64,000 bases of DNA from Limnoglobus roseus (GCF_008254045.1 NZ_CP042425.1:6882001-6946000); one strand, 5' to 3'; positions 16,439-26,594 are shown, counted from the stretch's first letter. Numbers and translations: made by a program. Notes: generated by a model from the letters alone, not told the origin.

Positions 16439-19435
16439 ATGCGGTGGCTAGGGACTTTTTTTGTTGCGTGGTTGTTGACGGTGGCCGACGCACGCGCCGC
16501 CGTTGACACCCTGCCCCGGTACGACCTTCGACTGACACTCGACACAAATCTGCACCGGGCCGACTTTCGGATGACCGTGACGTGGACGAACCACCACCAA
16601 CGGCCGACGAACGAAATCGCCTTCAACTTCTACCCGCAATATCGAATCCCCGACGGCGACCACCTGCTGTTGGCGAAGACGCTGGAACTCCTGCGGCTGA
16701 ACCCCTCATCCGGCATCGACCGCGCGGGCCGACACGGTACCATCGAACGGGTGACCATCCCTGCGAAGACCGGGGAACCGACACTTCTCAGCTTCCACTA
16801 CCGACACGACAACCCGTCGGCGATCATCGTCGAACTGCCGACGGCCGTGAACGCGGGTGAAACGGTCGTGGTGGAACTCGAAGGCACGATCCGCCTGCCG
16901 AACAAGCAAGGCCGGTGGGGCCACTGGCAAGGTGTGCATTACGTGTCCAACGCCCTGCCGGTTGTGGCGTTCTATGACGAAATCGGCTGGCACGCGATGC
17001 CGTTCATCCCGTGGCACCAGCCGTTTTGGAACGAGGCGGGACAGTACACTGCGACCATCCGCGTGCCCGCCGATCAGAAGATCGCGTGCTCGGCCGGCGT
17101 ACAGTATGAAAGCATCGCGGCGGACGGCTGGAAGGAGATCGTCACGGCTCCGTTCGTGGGCCGCGATTTTGCCGTTCTGGCGAGCGCCGAGTACGTGGAA
17201 TCGGCGAGCACGATTCGCCTGCCGAGCGGACGCGAGATTACGCTGAAGTGCCTTGCGTTCCCGCGGCACGAGCACTACGCCAAGGAAATCCTCAAGATCG
17301 TCGGCGAGGCGATCCCCGCCTATTCCGAGTGGTTCGGCGAGTTCCCCTACGCGCAGTTCACCGTCGCCGAGTCGTTCTTCGGGTGGAACGGCAACGAGTG
17401 CAGTGGCCTCATCATGATCGACGAGCGGGTCTTCGGGATGCCGCACCTCGCCCGCGGGTACGTGGAGTACCTCGTTTCGCACGAGACGTGCCACCAGTGG
17501 TGGTACAACATGATCGGCACGAACGGCTACGCCGAAACGTTCATGGACGAAGGGGCGGCCACGTACTTCACCCACCGATTGCTCGACAAGAAGCACGGCA
17601 AGAACAACGCCTTCCTCGAATGGCCGGACGGTCTGACGTGGCTGCCGAACATCAACCGCGAGAACTATCGTAACGCGAGCATGTACGGCGCGATCCGCCG
17701 GAACCAGATGCCGGCGGCCGCGGGCGAGTTGCCGGGGTTCAACCACCTCGTCGGCCTGTTCAGTGGCGCGTACGACCGCGGGTCGCGCGTCTTCGGCATG
17801 ATCGAGGCGCAACTCGGCGAAACGGCGTTCCTCGACTTCATGCGCGACGTGACGCAGAAGTATTCCTGGCGCGTCCTCTCGGCCCAGCAGTTCAAGACCG
17901 AACTCGAAGCCTACACTGGTCGGTCGCAGGACGAGTTCTTCGAGCGGTGGGTCTACGGCAAGGGGATCACCGACTGGCAGATCGAGAGCGTGGCCGGCGG
18001 CAGTTCTGTCTTCGACCGCGCGGTGACCGGCGTGCAGCCGGGGCCGCGGCGGATGGAAATTATCGTCGCGCAGACCGGCGACTACAACGAGCCGACGACC
18101 CTCGGTTTCCAGTTCGCGGACGGCGACGGCTTCCCGATTCGCATTCCCCTGAGCGCGACGGCGGCCACCGTGCGGGTAGCCGAGCAAGACGTGCTGATTC
18201 AGCCGTTACCGGACAACAAGGTGCGGGTCGAACTCACGTTGCCGTCCGAACCGTCGCAGATTTGTGTGGACCCGGACCGCGTGCTGATCGACCGCAACCC
18301 GGCCAACAACGTCTGGCGGCAGAAGCCGCGGTTCACCCTGTCGCCGTTCTACTCGATGCTCAACGAGACCGATCTGACGAACGATTACGACAAGTGGAAC
18401 TTCGGCGGCGGACCGTGGATCGGCGGGGCCCTCTTTCCGGACCCGTGGTACACGCGGTCGACGATGGTCGGCGTGCGGGCCGGGGCGTACCGCACGCAAA
18501 TTTTCAGCGGCGGCCTGTACGGCGCGTACCGCTCAGACTTCCGCGACCTCGTAATCGGGGCCGACGGCCTCTGGGACCACTGGCCCCTGCCGAAGACGCA
18601 ACTCGGGTTCAACGTCGAACAACGAATCGCTGGTCCCTACGGCGACGTGAACGGCCGCAACTCGGCCACCCGCGCGTCGACGTTCGCCCGCTACGTCTGG
18701 CAGTACGGGTCCAGCCTGTACCTGCCGCCGCTCGCGTATACCGAGGTCTTTCAGACGTACCAGGACAACTTCCTGCCGTTCGCTCGGGCGACGCCGGCGG
18801 GAGCGGTGCGGCCGGACTCGACGTACCTCGCCGGTCTGCACACCCGCGTGAACCTCTACACGCCCTACTGGGACCCGGAGTGCGGCTTCTGGGTGGACGC
18901 GACCTACGGCTCAGGCGTGGCACGACTGGACAAGGACGTCGGCCTGCACCAACTGCGGCTCGAACTGGCCGCGGTACGCAGGCTGAGCGATTCCGACTGC
19001 CTCGGCCGACTCGGGCAATCACGGCTGGCCGTGCGGGTGGTCACGGAGGGGGCGTTCCCCGACCGCGGGCAGTTCTTCGCCCTCGGCGGCAGCACACTCT
19101 TCCGCGGGTACGATCTGGCGGAACGACAGGGGAGCGCGCTCTGGGTGGCGAACGCGGAACTGCGCGTCCCGCTGGCTCGCGACGTGACGTGGGACGTGCT
19201 GGATCACGTTGCCGGTGCCCGCAACGTCTGGCTCGCCGGCTTCTACGACGTGGGTGGCGTTTACTCGAACGGGCGGGTCGTCAAGAACGTGGCTCACGCC
19301 CTCGGGGCAGGCATCCGGGTGGATACCGCGTTGTTCAGTTTCATCGAGCGGGTCACGTTGCGATTCGACGTGGCGAAGACCATCAACGACAACACGCCGT
19401 TCCAGTTCTGGTTCGGCGTGCAGCATGCCTTCTAG
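16439..19435 (+). CDS. M1-family zinc peptidase fused to an Omp85/BamA-like outer-membrane beta-barrel
   Basis: A 998-residue exported protein. It has a signal peptide (MRWLGTFFVAWLLTVADARA), then an M1/gluzincin peptidase module: HETCHQWW (His about residue 348) followed after exactly 18 residues by the third ligand Glu in FMDEGAATYF, the family HExxH-x18-E pattern. The GxMEN exopeptidase motif is not present in standard form (ECSGLIMID sits near its place). Residues about 630-998 read as beta-barrel: alternating strands and FFALGGSTLFRGYDL, like the Omp85/D15 lid-loop GG...RGY motif, with a terminal aromatic (VQHAF) as in outer-membrane beta-signals. GTG 16433 is an alternative start; GGGAGG spacing favours ATG 16439. 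Likely a surface-anchored peptidase or periplasmic peptidase tethered to a pore. Confidence 0.85.
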   Translation: MRWLGTFFVAWLLTVADARAAVDTLPRYDLRLTLDTNLHRADFRMTVTWTNHHQRPTNEIAFNFYPQYRIPDGDHLLLAKTLELLRLNPSSGIDRAGRHGTIERVTIPAKTGEPTLLSFHYRHDNPSAIIVELPTAVNAGETVVVELEGTIRLPNKQGRWGHWQGVHYVSNALPVVAFYDEIGWHAMPFIPWHQPFWNEAGQYTATIRVPADQKIACSAGVQYESIAADGWKEIVTAPFVGRDFAVLASAEYVESASTIRLPSGREITLKCLAFPRHEHYAKEILKIVGEAIPAYSEWFGEFPYAQFTVAESFFGWNGNECSGLIMIDERVFGMPHLARGYVEYLVSHETCHQWWYNMIGTNGYAETFMDEGAATYFTHRLLDKKHGKNNAFLEWPDGLTWLPNINRENYRNASMYGAIRRNQMPAAAGELPGFNHLVGLFSGAYDRGSRVFGMIEAQLGETAFLDFMRDVTQKYSWRVLSAQQFKTELEAYTGRSQDEFFERWVYGKGITDWQIESVAGGSSVFDRAVTGVQPGPRRMEIIVAQTGDYNEPTTLGFQFADGDGFPIRIPLSATAATVRVAEQDVLIQPLPDNKVRVELTLPSEPSQICVDPDRVLIDRNPANNVWRQKPRFTLSPFYSMLNETDLTNDYDKWNFGGGPWIGGALFPDPWYTRSTMVGVRAGAYRTQIFSGGLYGAYRSDFRDLVIGADGLWDHWPLPKTQLGFNVEQRIAGPYGDVNGRNSATRASTFARYVWQYGSSLYLPPLAYTEVFQTYQDNFLPFARATPAGAVRPDSTYLAGLHTRVNLYTPYWDPECGFWVDATYGSGVARLDKDVGLHQLRLELAAVRRLSDSDCLGRLGQSRLAVRVVTEGAFPDRGQFFALGGSTLFRGYDLAERQGSALWVANAELRVPLARDVTWDVLDHVAGARNVWLAGFYDVGGVYSNGRVVKNVAHALGAGIRVDTALFSFIERVTLRFDVAKTINDNTPFQFWFGVQHAF

Positions 19436-19439
19436 TTCA

Positions 19440-19655
19440 TCATCCGTAGACACCGGCCCAATATTGTTCGTCTAAGCAAGCAAAGTCTGTCGATCGCTCG
19501 GAACGCAGATAGCGATATCGCTCGATATGAATGCCCTTTGCTTCGGTGAGACCAACACCAAACGCCGTGCAGATGAGCAAGAGCGCGCCAAGGATGTCGC
19601 ATGCCAAGATGCGCACGTCGATATCCTCCCAATTTTCGCCCCGTGGCGAGGTCAT
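19440..19655 (-). CDS. possible small membrane protein (hypothetical)
   Basis: A 71-residue frame starting at ATG 19655, 29 bases after the ftsH stop on the same strand, with GGAG about 12 bases upstream. Residues about 14-36 (RILACDILGALLLICTAFGV) are hydrophobic enough for one membrane helix, followed by a charged segment. Third-position GC is lower than in neighbours and the frame is short, so it may be spurious. The gap between the peptidase fusion and ftsH is otherwise unexplained. Confidence 0.4.
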   Translation of the reverse strand: MTSPRGENWEDIDVRILACDILGALLLICTAFGVGLTEAKGIHIERYRYLRSERSTDFACLDEQYWAGVYG

Positions 19656-19684
19656 GAGTGTTGTCTCCGTTTCCGGGACGATGG

Positions 19685-21706
19685 TTACGCCCCGCCGAAT
19701 GCTAGCTTCGGGTTAATCGTCCCCTGCGGCGCGGCCTCGGGCTGTTCGGACGGTTGGTCGTTCTTCTCCGGGGCGGGCGACTTCCGCAACAGTTTGTCCA
19801 CGGCCTCGCGGTCGAGTTCTTCCTGCTGCAACAAGGCATTCGCGAGGCGGTCGAGGTCTTCGCGGTTATTCTGCAACAACCCGTAAGCCCGCGTCTCGGC
19901 TTCGCTGAGGATGCGTTGCACTTCCTCGTCGATGATGCGGGCCGTGCCTTCGCTGAAGTCGCGCGACTCGGCCATCTCTTTGCCGAGAAAAGGGTGGTCC
20001 TCGCCCGCCCGGTAGGAAACCGGGCCGAGTTTCTCGCTCATGCCGAACTGCGTGACCATCATGCGGGCGATCTTCGTGCCGTGTTTCAAGTCCCCGATCG
20101 CGCCGCTCATCGGCTCGCCGAAGACGAGGCGGTCTGCCGCCCGGCCGCCGATAGCGACGACCAACTCGGCCAGCAGTTCGGTGTACGAGTGGTCGATCCG
20201 GTCCTCGTCGGGGGAGAACAGCGTGAACCCGCCGGCCCGACCGCGGGGGACGATCGAGACGCGCTCGATCGGGTCGGTCTTCGGCTCCAGCCACGCACAA
20301 AGGGCGTGCCCGGCCTCGTGGTAGGCGGTGCGGCGTTTCTCCTCTTCGCCGTAGGCTTCCTCTCGCTTCGCCCCCAGGCGGACGCGGTCGGAGGCCTGAT
20401 CGAAGTCCCCCTGATCGATCTTGTTCTTCCCCTCGCGAGTGGCGATCAGTGCGGCCTCGTTGCACAGGTTCCGCAATTCGGCCCCGCTCATGCCGATCAT
20501 GCCGCGGGCGATCCGCTCCAAGTCGAGCGTGTCCGCGAGTGGCTTGTTCCGCGTGTGGACCTTAAGGATGGCTAGCCGCCCTTGCCAGGTCGGGCGGGCG
20601 ACGGTGATGTGCCGGTCGAACCGACCGGGCCGTAAGAGAGCCGAGTCGAGTACGTCCGGCCGGTTGGTGGCCGCGAGGACGATGACCGTCTCCGACGGCT
20701 GGAAGCCGTCCATCTCGCTGAGAATCTGGTTCAGCGTTTGTTCGCGTTCGTCGGACCCGCCGCCGACGCCGGCCCCGCGCATGCGGCCGACGGCGTCGAT
20801 CTCGTCAATGAAGATCACGCACGGCGAGTGTTCCTTCGCCGTCTTGAACAGGTCGCGGACGCGGCTCGCACCGACTCCGACAAACATCTGAATGAACTCG
20901 GAGCCATTGATGTTGTAGAACGGCACATTCGCCTCGCCGGCCACTGCTTTCGCGAGCAGAGTCTTGCCCGTACCCGGCGGACCGACCAGCAGGACGCCCT
21001 TCGGCACCTGCGCGCCGAGGCGGGTGAACTTGTCCGGGTTGCGGAGGAAGTCCACGACTTCTTGCAGTTCTCGCTTCGCGGCGTCCATCCCGGCCACGTC
21101 CTCGAACGTGGTCCGGGTCTTCCCCTTCTCGTACCGGCGGGCCGGGCTGCGGATATAGTTGTTGATGAAACCGCCGCCGTTGGATTCGCGAATGCGCGGC
21201 AGGATGAAAAAGAGGACGAACCCAACGAACGCGGCGAGCAGGAGCGTGCTCCAGAGCAGCGGGCCGAAGTACGAGAGTTGTTCTTCCTCGACCGAGACGA
21301 CGACCGGGTCCGCACCGTCGTTCTTCTGCGCGCGGGCCTTGCGGTCGGCCTCTTTCACCACGTCGGCCACGTCGCGGTAGGTGTTGTCGGTGTGCGGCAA
21401 CAGTACCGAGAAAAGGCCGCCGGTCAGGTTATTGGCCTTCGCAACGTCCCCCTTCGGGTCGCGGACTTCGCCGTAGGCCCGCTCCTGGCCGATGATCTTG
21501 AATGCCTTGATCTCGCCGCCGTCGCGGATTTTCTCGAAGGCCGTGACCGAGATGCGCGTCGGGTTCTGGAAGAGCAAGAGGAGGATCACAACGCCGAGGA
21601 TGACCGTGACGGCCACCCACCCGCCGGGCAACAATGAACTCGACCGGCCCGACTTGGCCGCGGGCGGCGTGGGAGCGGTCGGCCCTTCATTCGGAGCAGA
21701 TGCCAT
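19685..21706 (-). CDS. ftsH: ATP-dependent zinc metalloprotease FtsH
   Basis: A membrane AAA protease of 673 residues that degrades misfolded membrane proteins and regulators. Two N-terminal membrane helices (GWVAVTVILGVVILLLLF near 27-45 and LLWSTLLLAAFVGFVLFFIL near 150-170) flank a periplasmic domain. AAA motifs: Walker A GPPGTGKTLLAKA (about 242), Walker B CVIFIDEIDAVGRMRGAG, SRH with RPDVLDSALLRPGRFDRH. The M41 zinc site is AYHEAGHALCAW (about 462). The C-terminal tail is Pro/Glu rich. It appears monocistronic, flanked downstream only by a doubtful small frame. Confidence 0.97.
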   Translation of the reverse strand: MASAPNEGPTAPTPPAAKSGRSSSLLPGGWVAVTVILGVVILLLLFQNPTRISVTAFEKIRDGGEIKAFKIIGQERAYGEVRDPKGDVAKANNLTGGLFSVLLPHTDNTYRDVADVVKEADRKARAQKNDGADPVVVSVEEEQLSYFGPLLWSTLLLAAFVGFVLFFILPRIRESNGGGFINNYIRSPARRYEKGKTRTTFEDVAGMDAAKRELQEVVDFLRNPDKFTRLGAQVPKGVLLVGPPGTGKTLLAKAVAGEANVPFYNINGSEFIQMFVGVGASRVRDLFKTAKEHSPCVIFIDEIDAVGRMRGAGVGGGSDEREQTLNQILSEMDGFQPSETVIVLAATNRPDVLDSALLRPGRFDRHITVARPTWQGRLAILKVHTRNKPLADTLDLERIARGMIGMSGAELRNLCNEAALIATREGKNKIDQGDFDQASDRVRLGAKREEAYGEEEKRRTAYHEAGHALCAWLEPKTDPIERVSIVPRGRAGGFTLFSPDEDRIDHSYTELLAELVVAIGGRAADRLVFGEPMSGAIGDLKHGTKIARMMVTQFGMSEKLGPVSYRAGEDHPFLGKEMAESRDFSEGTARIIDEEVQRILSEAETRAYGLLQNNREDLDRLANALLQQEELDREAVDKLLRKSPAPEKNDQPSEQPEAAPQGTINPKLAFGGA

Positions 21707-21802
21707 TCAGAACAGCCTCAGGGGAGAACTGATCAATCAGATACACAATCCGTGCCATTTTAGGACTGTGCGTCGGAACGATAACAGAATTCGGGCCGAA
21801 GA

Positions 21803-23239
21803 TTACGCGAACAGGGCCTTCACCGGGTGGTGTTCTTCGACGCCGGTCAACCGCTGGTCCAACCCTTGTGCCGTCGCAGTGAAGCGGTTGTTGTCGATGC
21901 CGAGGCTGTGCAGGACCGTGGCGTTCAACTCGTGCAGGTGGACCGGGTCGCGCGTGATGTTGTAACTGAAATCGTCCGTTTCGCCGTAAACGAAGCCCGG
22001 CTTCAGCCCGGCCCCGGCCATCCACATCGTCCAACAGCGCGGGTGGTGGTCGCGGCCGTAATTTGCCTTCGTTAGCCCGCCCTGGCAATACACCGTGCGG
22101 CCGAACTCGCCGGTCCAGACGACGAGCGTGTCCTTCAACAGCCCGCGTTGCTTCAGGTCGGTGACGAGCGCATAGCCCGCCTGATCTACGTCGCGGCACT
22201 GAGCCGGCAAATCGACGGCGATGTTGCCGTGCTGGTCCCAGCCGCGGTGGAAGAGTTGCACGAACCGCACGTCCCGCTCGATCAATCGGCGGGCCAGAAG
22301 GCAACTCGCGGCAAACGTCCCCGGCTTCGTCGCCTCCGGGCCGTACATCGCGAGCGTTCTCTTGTCCTCCTTCGACAAGTCCATCAGTTCCGGCACGCTC
22401 GTCTGCATGCGGAAGGCCATCTCGTACTGCGTGATCCGCGTCTGCGTCTCCAGGTCGGCGATTTCGTCGAAGTGCTGTTGGTTCAACTTGCCGAGCGAGT
22501 CGAGCATCTTGCGGCGGGTCGCCGGCTCAACGCCGTCGGGGTTCGACAGGAACAGCACCGGGTCGCCCTGCGATCGGAGCGCGACGCCTTGGTGTTTGCC
22601 CGGCAAGAAGCCACTGCTCCACAAGCGATTGTAGATCGCCTGCGCGTCGGTCTTGCTGCTCCACGAAGGCGTCATAACGACGAAGTCGGGTAGGTTCTTG
22701 TTCATCGTGCCGAGGCCGTAGCTCAGCCACGAGCCGAGGCTCGGCTTGCCGGGAATCTGGTTGCCGGTGCAAAGGTAGGTGACGGCCGGGTCGTGGTTGA
22801 TCGCCTCCGAATTCACGGTGCGAACGACGGTTAACTCGTCGGCCATCTTCGCCGTCCACGGCAGCAATTCGCTCATCCACATACCGGACTTGCCGCGTCG
22901 CTCGAACTTGAACTTCGACGGGGCAAGCGGGAACCGCTTCTGACCACTGGTCATCGTCGTGAGCCGTTGACCGTTGCGGACACTCTCGGGTAGGTCCTTG
23001 TCGAACAGGTCTTCCAGCTTCGGCTTGTAGTCGAACAGGTCGATCTGCGACGGCCCACCATTCATATGCAGGAAGATCGCACGCTTCGCCTTCGGAGCGA
23101 AGTGCGGCAAGCCGGGAATTGCTCCGGCGGCCCGCGCGGGCAACAACGTGGATAGGGCCGCGGTACCGAGGCCGAGCGCGGACTTGCCGAGGAACGCCCG
23201 CCGCGTCTGGCCGGCGAGGAAATCGGGGATCGGGTGCAT
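21803..23239 (-). CDS. DUF1501 family protein with Tat-type signal
   Basis: A 478-residue member of the DUF1501 family, distantly sulfatase/alkaline-phosphatase-like and very expanded in planctomycetes. The N-terminus GQTRRAFLGKSALGLGTAAL holds a twin-Arg signal. Family landmarks are AKRAIFLHMNGGPSQIDLFDYKP, LPDFVVMTPSW, FVQLFHRGWDQHGNIA, TLVVWTGEFGRTVY and GRDHHPRCWTMWMAGAG. It lies 12 bases after the DUF1549/1553 gene in the usual planctomycete pair order. Exported; substrate unknown, though the pairs are often proposed to act on sulfated or complex polysaccharides. Confidence 0.95.
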   Translation of the reverse strand: MHPIPDFLAGQTRRAFLGKSALGLGTAALSTLLPARAAGAIPGLPHFAPKAKRAIFLHMNGGPSQIDLFDYKPKLEDLFDKDLPESVRNGQRLTTMTSGQKRFPLAPSKFKFERRGKSGMWMSELLPWTAKMADELTVVRTVNSEAINHDPAVTYLCTGNQIPGKPSLGSWLSYGLGTMNKNLPDFVVMTPSWSSKTDAQAIYNRLWSSGFLPGKHQGVALRSQGDPVLFLSNPDGVEPATRRKMLDSLGKLNQQHFDEIADLETQTRITQYEMAFRMQTSVPELMDLSKEDKRTLAMYGPEATKPGTFAASCLLARRLIERDVRFVQLFHRGWDQHGNIAVDLPAQCRDVDQAGYALVTDLKQRGLLKDTLVVWTGEFGRTVYCQGGLTKANYGRDHHPRCWTMWMAGAGLKPGFVYGETDDFSYNITRDPVHLHELNATVLHSLGIDNNRFTATAQGLDQRLTGVEEHHPVKALFA

Positions 23240-23251
23240 CGTCGGCCTCGG

Positions 23252-26200
23252 TTACTTGGTCAGGACTTCGTCGAGGTTCAGAATCGTGTTCGCAACCATC
23301 GTCCACGCCGCGAGCGTGACCGGGTCGCCCTTCCCTTCGGCCGCAAGTTTCTTGGCCGCGGAGGGATCTTTCGTGAAGTCGGCCCGGAATCCTTCGAAGG
23401 CCGACTTCAGAAGCGTTCGCTCGGCGTCGGTCGCGGGGCGACAGACGATCAGTTTGAAAAGATAGCCGGCCGGGTCGTCGCCGCCGTCTTGAAGTGCGCG
23501 ACGGGCCGCCCCGCGGGCGGCTTCGACGAACTGCGTCTCGTTCATGAGCAAGAGCGCCTGCAACGGCGTGTTAGTGCGCTCGCGGCGGACGGTACACGCC
23601 TCCCGGCTGGGGGCGTCGAGGGCGGTCATCTGCGGCGGCGGGGCGGTTCGCTTCCAGAACGTGTACAGACTCCGCCGGTGTGTTTTCTCCGCGTCCTTGT
23701 CGGGCGTGAAGCGGGCGGTGTTGCTGCCGGTGTAGCCGACCGCCTCCCACAAGCCGGCCGGCTGCGGCGGCTTCACGCTCGGCCCGCCGACCTTCTCCAC
23801 CAGCAAACCGCTGACGAACAACGCCTGATCGCGAATCATCTCGGCGTCGAGGCGGTACCGTGGCCCGCGGGCGAGAAGGCGGTTCTGCGGGTCTTTCGCG
23901 AGTTTGTCGGCCGTCACTTTCGCCGACTGACGATAGGCCGCCGACAGCACCAGCGACTTCATGAACTTCTTCACGTCCCAGCCGCTCTCGACGAAGTCCA
24001 CGGCCAGCCAATCGAGCAATTCGGGGTGGCTCGGCAGCTCGCCCTGCGTGCCGAAGTCGTCGGCCGTCTTGACGAGGCCGGTGCCGAACAGTTGTTGCCA
24101 GAATCGGTTGACCGCCACGCGGGCGGTGAGGGGGTGCTTGGCATCGACGAGCCAGTTCGCGAGGCCGAGGCGGTTGACCAGCGTGCCCTTCGGAACGGCG
24201 GGCAGAGCCTTCGGCGTGGCCCGACCGACTTGGTCGCCGCGCTGGTCGTACTCGCCGCGTTTGAGCAAGAAAGCCGGCCGCGGCGTGGGACGCTCCTTGA
24301 AGACGTAAGACACCGGAATTTCGCCCTGAGCCTTCGTAAGTTGGACCGTCAACTCGGCTCGTTCCTTGTGCAACGGGTCCAACGTCTCTCGTGTCTTCGT
24401 GTAGCCGTACTCGATGAAGTAATCGCGGAGTTCCTTCGACTGGGCGGCGGTCCGCTTGGCCGCGTCGAATTTGAGCAGGTCGCGGATCGCTTTCGGAACG
24501 GCCGTGTCGGCGACGCTCACGGCGGCCCACTCGTTCAGCGAATCGAAGTGGCGATCGCCCTGCGGCGTTGAGGTGAGCAAACCGGCCTTGTCCCAGAATG
24601 CGGTGCCGTCGAACTGCGTGAACGCAAGGCCGGTGATGACCGTGCCCGGCTTGATCCCCACACGGGCGGCGGGAACTTCCAGCCGAACCCATTTGCCCCC
24701 TTCGGGCAGTTGCCCCTGCTGTCGGCGTTCCGTGGTGCGGTCCATCCCCCAGTCGATGCGGTTCTCGCCCCAGAACGCCCGGTGCAGCCAGCCGGTCGTG
24801 TGCCACTGAAGCATGATCTCCTTCGGCGGATTCTTCGGGTCGATCCAGACCGACGCGAAGAGTTTGTCCCCTTCCCCGACGCGCAAACCCGGACTGACTT
24901 CCGAGACGACGACCTGTCGAAGACCGGTCGCCGTCAGCTTCACCGACTTCGTGCCGGATGCGGGTTCTCGCACGCTTTTCTCGACGAACTCCCAGGCGAC
25001 ATTCGTGCCGCCCTCGGCCGCGAATTGTGACTTCGGCGGTAAGGCGTCGTCGATCCAGACGACCTCCCGGAGCTTCGGATTCACCGCTTCAGCCGCCGAA
25101 GCGTCCTCGGTGTACGAAGCCTTCGCCACGGCCTCCGCGATCCGCTTGTTCAGGCCCGCGAACTTGGCTTGAAGTTCCTTCAACTTCTGACTCTGCCCCG
25201 CCGTTGGCACGGACACGATCGGGGCGTGCCGAGCGGCGTTGCCGTCGAGGGCTGAGCCTTCGATGCTGTTGAAGTAGGCGAACAGCGAGTAATAATCTTT
25301 CTGCGAAATCGGGTCGTACTTGTGGTCGTGACAGCGGGCACAGCCGGCGGTCAGGCCGAGCATGACGGAGCCGAACGTGTCCACGATGTCCACGACGTTG
25401 CGAACGTAGCACTCTTCTTCAATCGAGCCGCCTTCGCTGGTCGTGATGCCACAGCGCAGGAACCCGGTGGCGACGAGTTGCTCGACCGTCGGATTCGGCA
25501 ACAGGTCGCCGGCTACCTGTTCAACGAGGAAGCGATTGAACGGCTGATTCCGGTTGAACGACCCGATGATCCACTCGCGGTAGGTCCACATCTCGCGGAA
25601 GTTGTCGAGGTGCAGTCCGTGCGTGTCGCCGTAGCGGGCGTTGTCCAGCCAGTACCGGGCCATGTGCTCGCCGTACCGCGGCGATGCCAATAGACGATCG
25701 ACCACTTTCTCCGCCGCGTTGACACCTGTGTCTTTGAGGTAGGCGTCGATCTCCGCGGGCGTCGGCGGCAGGCCGGTCAGATCGAACGTGACGCGACGGA
25801 GCCACGTCGCCTTCGGGGCTTCGGGGTTCGCCTTTAAGCCTTCGCGTTCGAGCCGAGCGAGGAGGAAGCGGTCGATTGCGCCGGTCGCCCCCTGGACCGT
25901 CGGCACCGCGGTCTTCTTCGGAGCCACGAACGCCCAGTGCTCGTTCCACTTGGCCCCCTGCTCCACCCACTGCGTCAGCTTCGCGACCTGCTCCGGCTTG
26001 AGCGGCTTGTTGAACTTCTTCGGCGGCATCACCGTGTCCGGGTCGTGCCCGGCGACCCGCTCGATCAGTTCGCTCTCGGGGGGCTTGCCGGCCGTCACGA
26101 CCGTCGCGAGGCCGTCCTTCGTGTCGAGCCGCAGATCGGCCTTTCGGCTCTTTTCGTCCGGCCCGTGGCAGGCGTAGCAATGCTCGGCCAGGATCGGCTG

Positions 26201-26320
26201 AACCTCGCGGTTGAAATCGACCACCTTCGCTCCACCAGGTTCAGCCGCGGAGATCGCAGTGGTGCTCAGGCCCATCAACAGCGCGAAAAGCGGCAGGCGG
26301 TGGATCATCAAAAGTGTCAT
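23252..26320 (-). CDS. PSCyt1-DUF1549-DUF1553 secreted cytochrome-like protein
   Basis: A 1022-residue exported protein. After a signal peptide (MIHRLPLFALLMGLSTTAIS) comes a planctomycete-type cytochrome c domain with one CxxCH heme motif (AEHCYACHGPDEKSRKADLR, about residues 47-66), then DUF1549/PSCyt2 (about 140-345; RRVTFDLTGLPPTPAEIDAY and CARCHDHKYDPISQKDYY with a second CxxCH), a spacer including a jelly-roll-like region (about 430-590), and DUF1553/PSD1 (about 690-1000; VAVNRFWQQLFGTGLVKTADDFG, HPELLDWLAVDFVESGWDVK). It forms a two-gene unit with the DUF1501 gene downstream. Start may be the ATG 4 codons later (MIHRL). Function in this widespread pair is not established. Confidence 0.95.
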   Translation of the reverse strand: MTLLMIHRLPLFALLMGLSTTAISAAEPGGAKVVDFNREVQPILAEHCYACHGPDEKSRKADLRLDTKDGLATVVTAGKPPESELIERVAGHDPDTVMPPKKFNKPLKPEQVAKLTQWVEQGAKWNEHWAFVAPKKTAVPTVQGATGAIDRFLLARLEREGLKANPEAPKATWLRRVTFDLTGLPPTPAEIDAYLKDTGVNAAEKVVDRLLASPRYGEHMARYWLDNARYGDTHGLHLDNFREMWTYREWIIGSFNRNQPFNRFLVEQVAGDLLPNPTVEQLVATGFLRCGITTSEGGSIEEECYVRNVVDIVDTFGSVMLGLTAGCARCHDHKYDPISQKDYYSLFAYFNSIEGSALDGNAARHAPIVSVPTAGQSQKLKELQAKFAGLNKRIAEAVAKASYTEDASAAEAVNPKLREVVWIDDALPPKSQFAAEGGTNVAWEFVEKSVREPASGTKSVKLTATGLRQVVVSEVSPGLRVGEGDKLFASVWIDPKNPPKEIMLQWHTTGWLHRAFWGENRIDWGMDRTTERRQQGQLPEGGKWVRLEVPAARVGIKPGTVITGLAFTQFDGTAFWDKAGLLTSTPQGDRHFDSLNEWAAVSVADTAVPKAIRDLLKFDAAKRTAAQSKELRDYFIEYGYTKTRETLDPLHKERAELTVQLTKAQGEIPVSYVFKERPTPRPAFLLKRGEYDQRGDQVGRATPKALPAVPKGTLVNRLGLANWLVDAKHPLTARVAVNRFWQQLFGTGLVKTADDFGTQGELPSHPELLDWLAVDFVESGWDVKKFMKSLVLSAAYRQSAKVTADKLAKDPQNRLLARGPRYRLDAEMIRDQALFVSGLLVEKVGGPSVKPPQPAGLWEAVGYTGSNTARFTPDKDAEKTHRRSLYTFWKRTAPPPQMTALDAPSREACTVRRERTNTPLQALLLMNETQFVEAARGAARRALQDGGDDPAGYLFKLIVCRPATDAERTLLKSAFEGFRADFTKDPSAAKKLAAEGKGDPVTLAAWTMVANTILNLDEVLTK

Positions 26321-26594
26321 GGACGACCCGAAGCGAAGGGTGCGGCAGGCAGGAGGGCGGAACCGTGATCTTGTTTATACCTGATCGGAACGACGAATGC
26401 CAGCACCCCGAACGGGGATCCGAGCACTCCCGTTGGGAACGGGAGTCGCTTCTTGATTTCCCATCTCGCAGACTCTACCATCTCACTTGATTGACAGGAC
26501 GCCTCGCACGACAAACGACCGACGCCGAACTCACTCCCCCGCCAGAAACAGTATCGGCTCGATCGCGACTCGTAAGAGTTTGGAGGAATTTAGG

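Noticed and set aside
17947..19449. 500-codon frame inside the M1-barrel gene (+ strand, other frame)
   Set aside because: Arg-rich shadow protein; the GC-third-position signal and barrel motifs are in the main frame.
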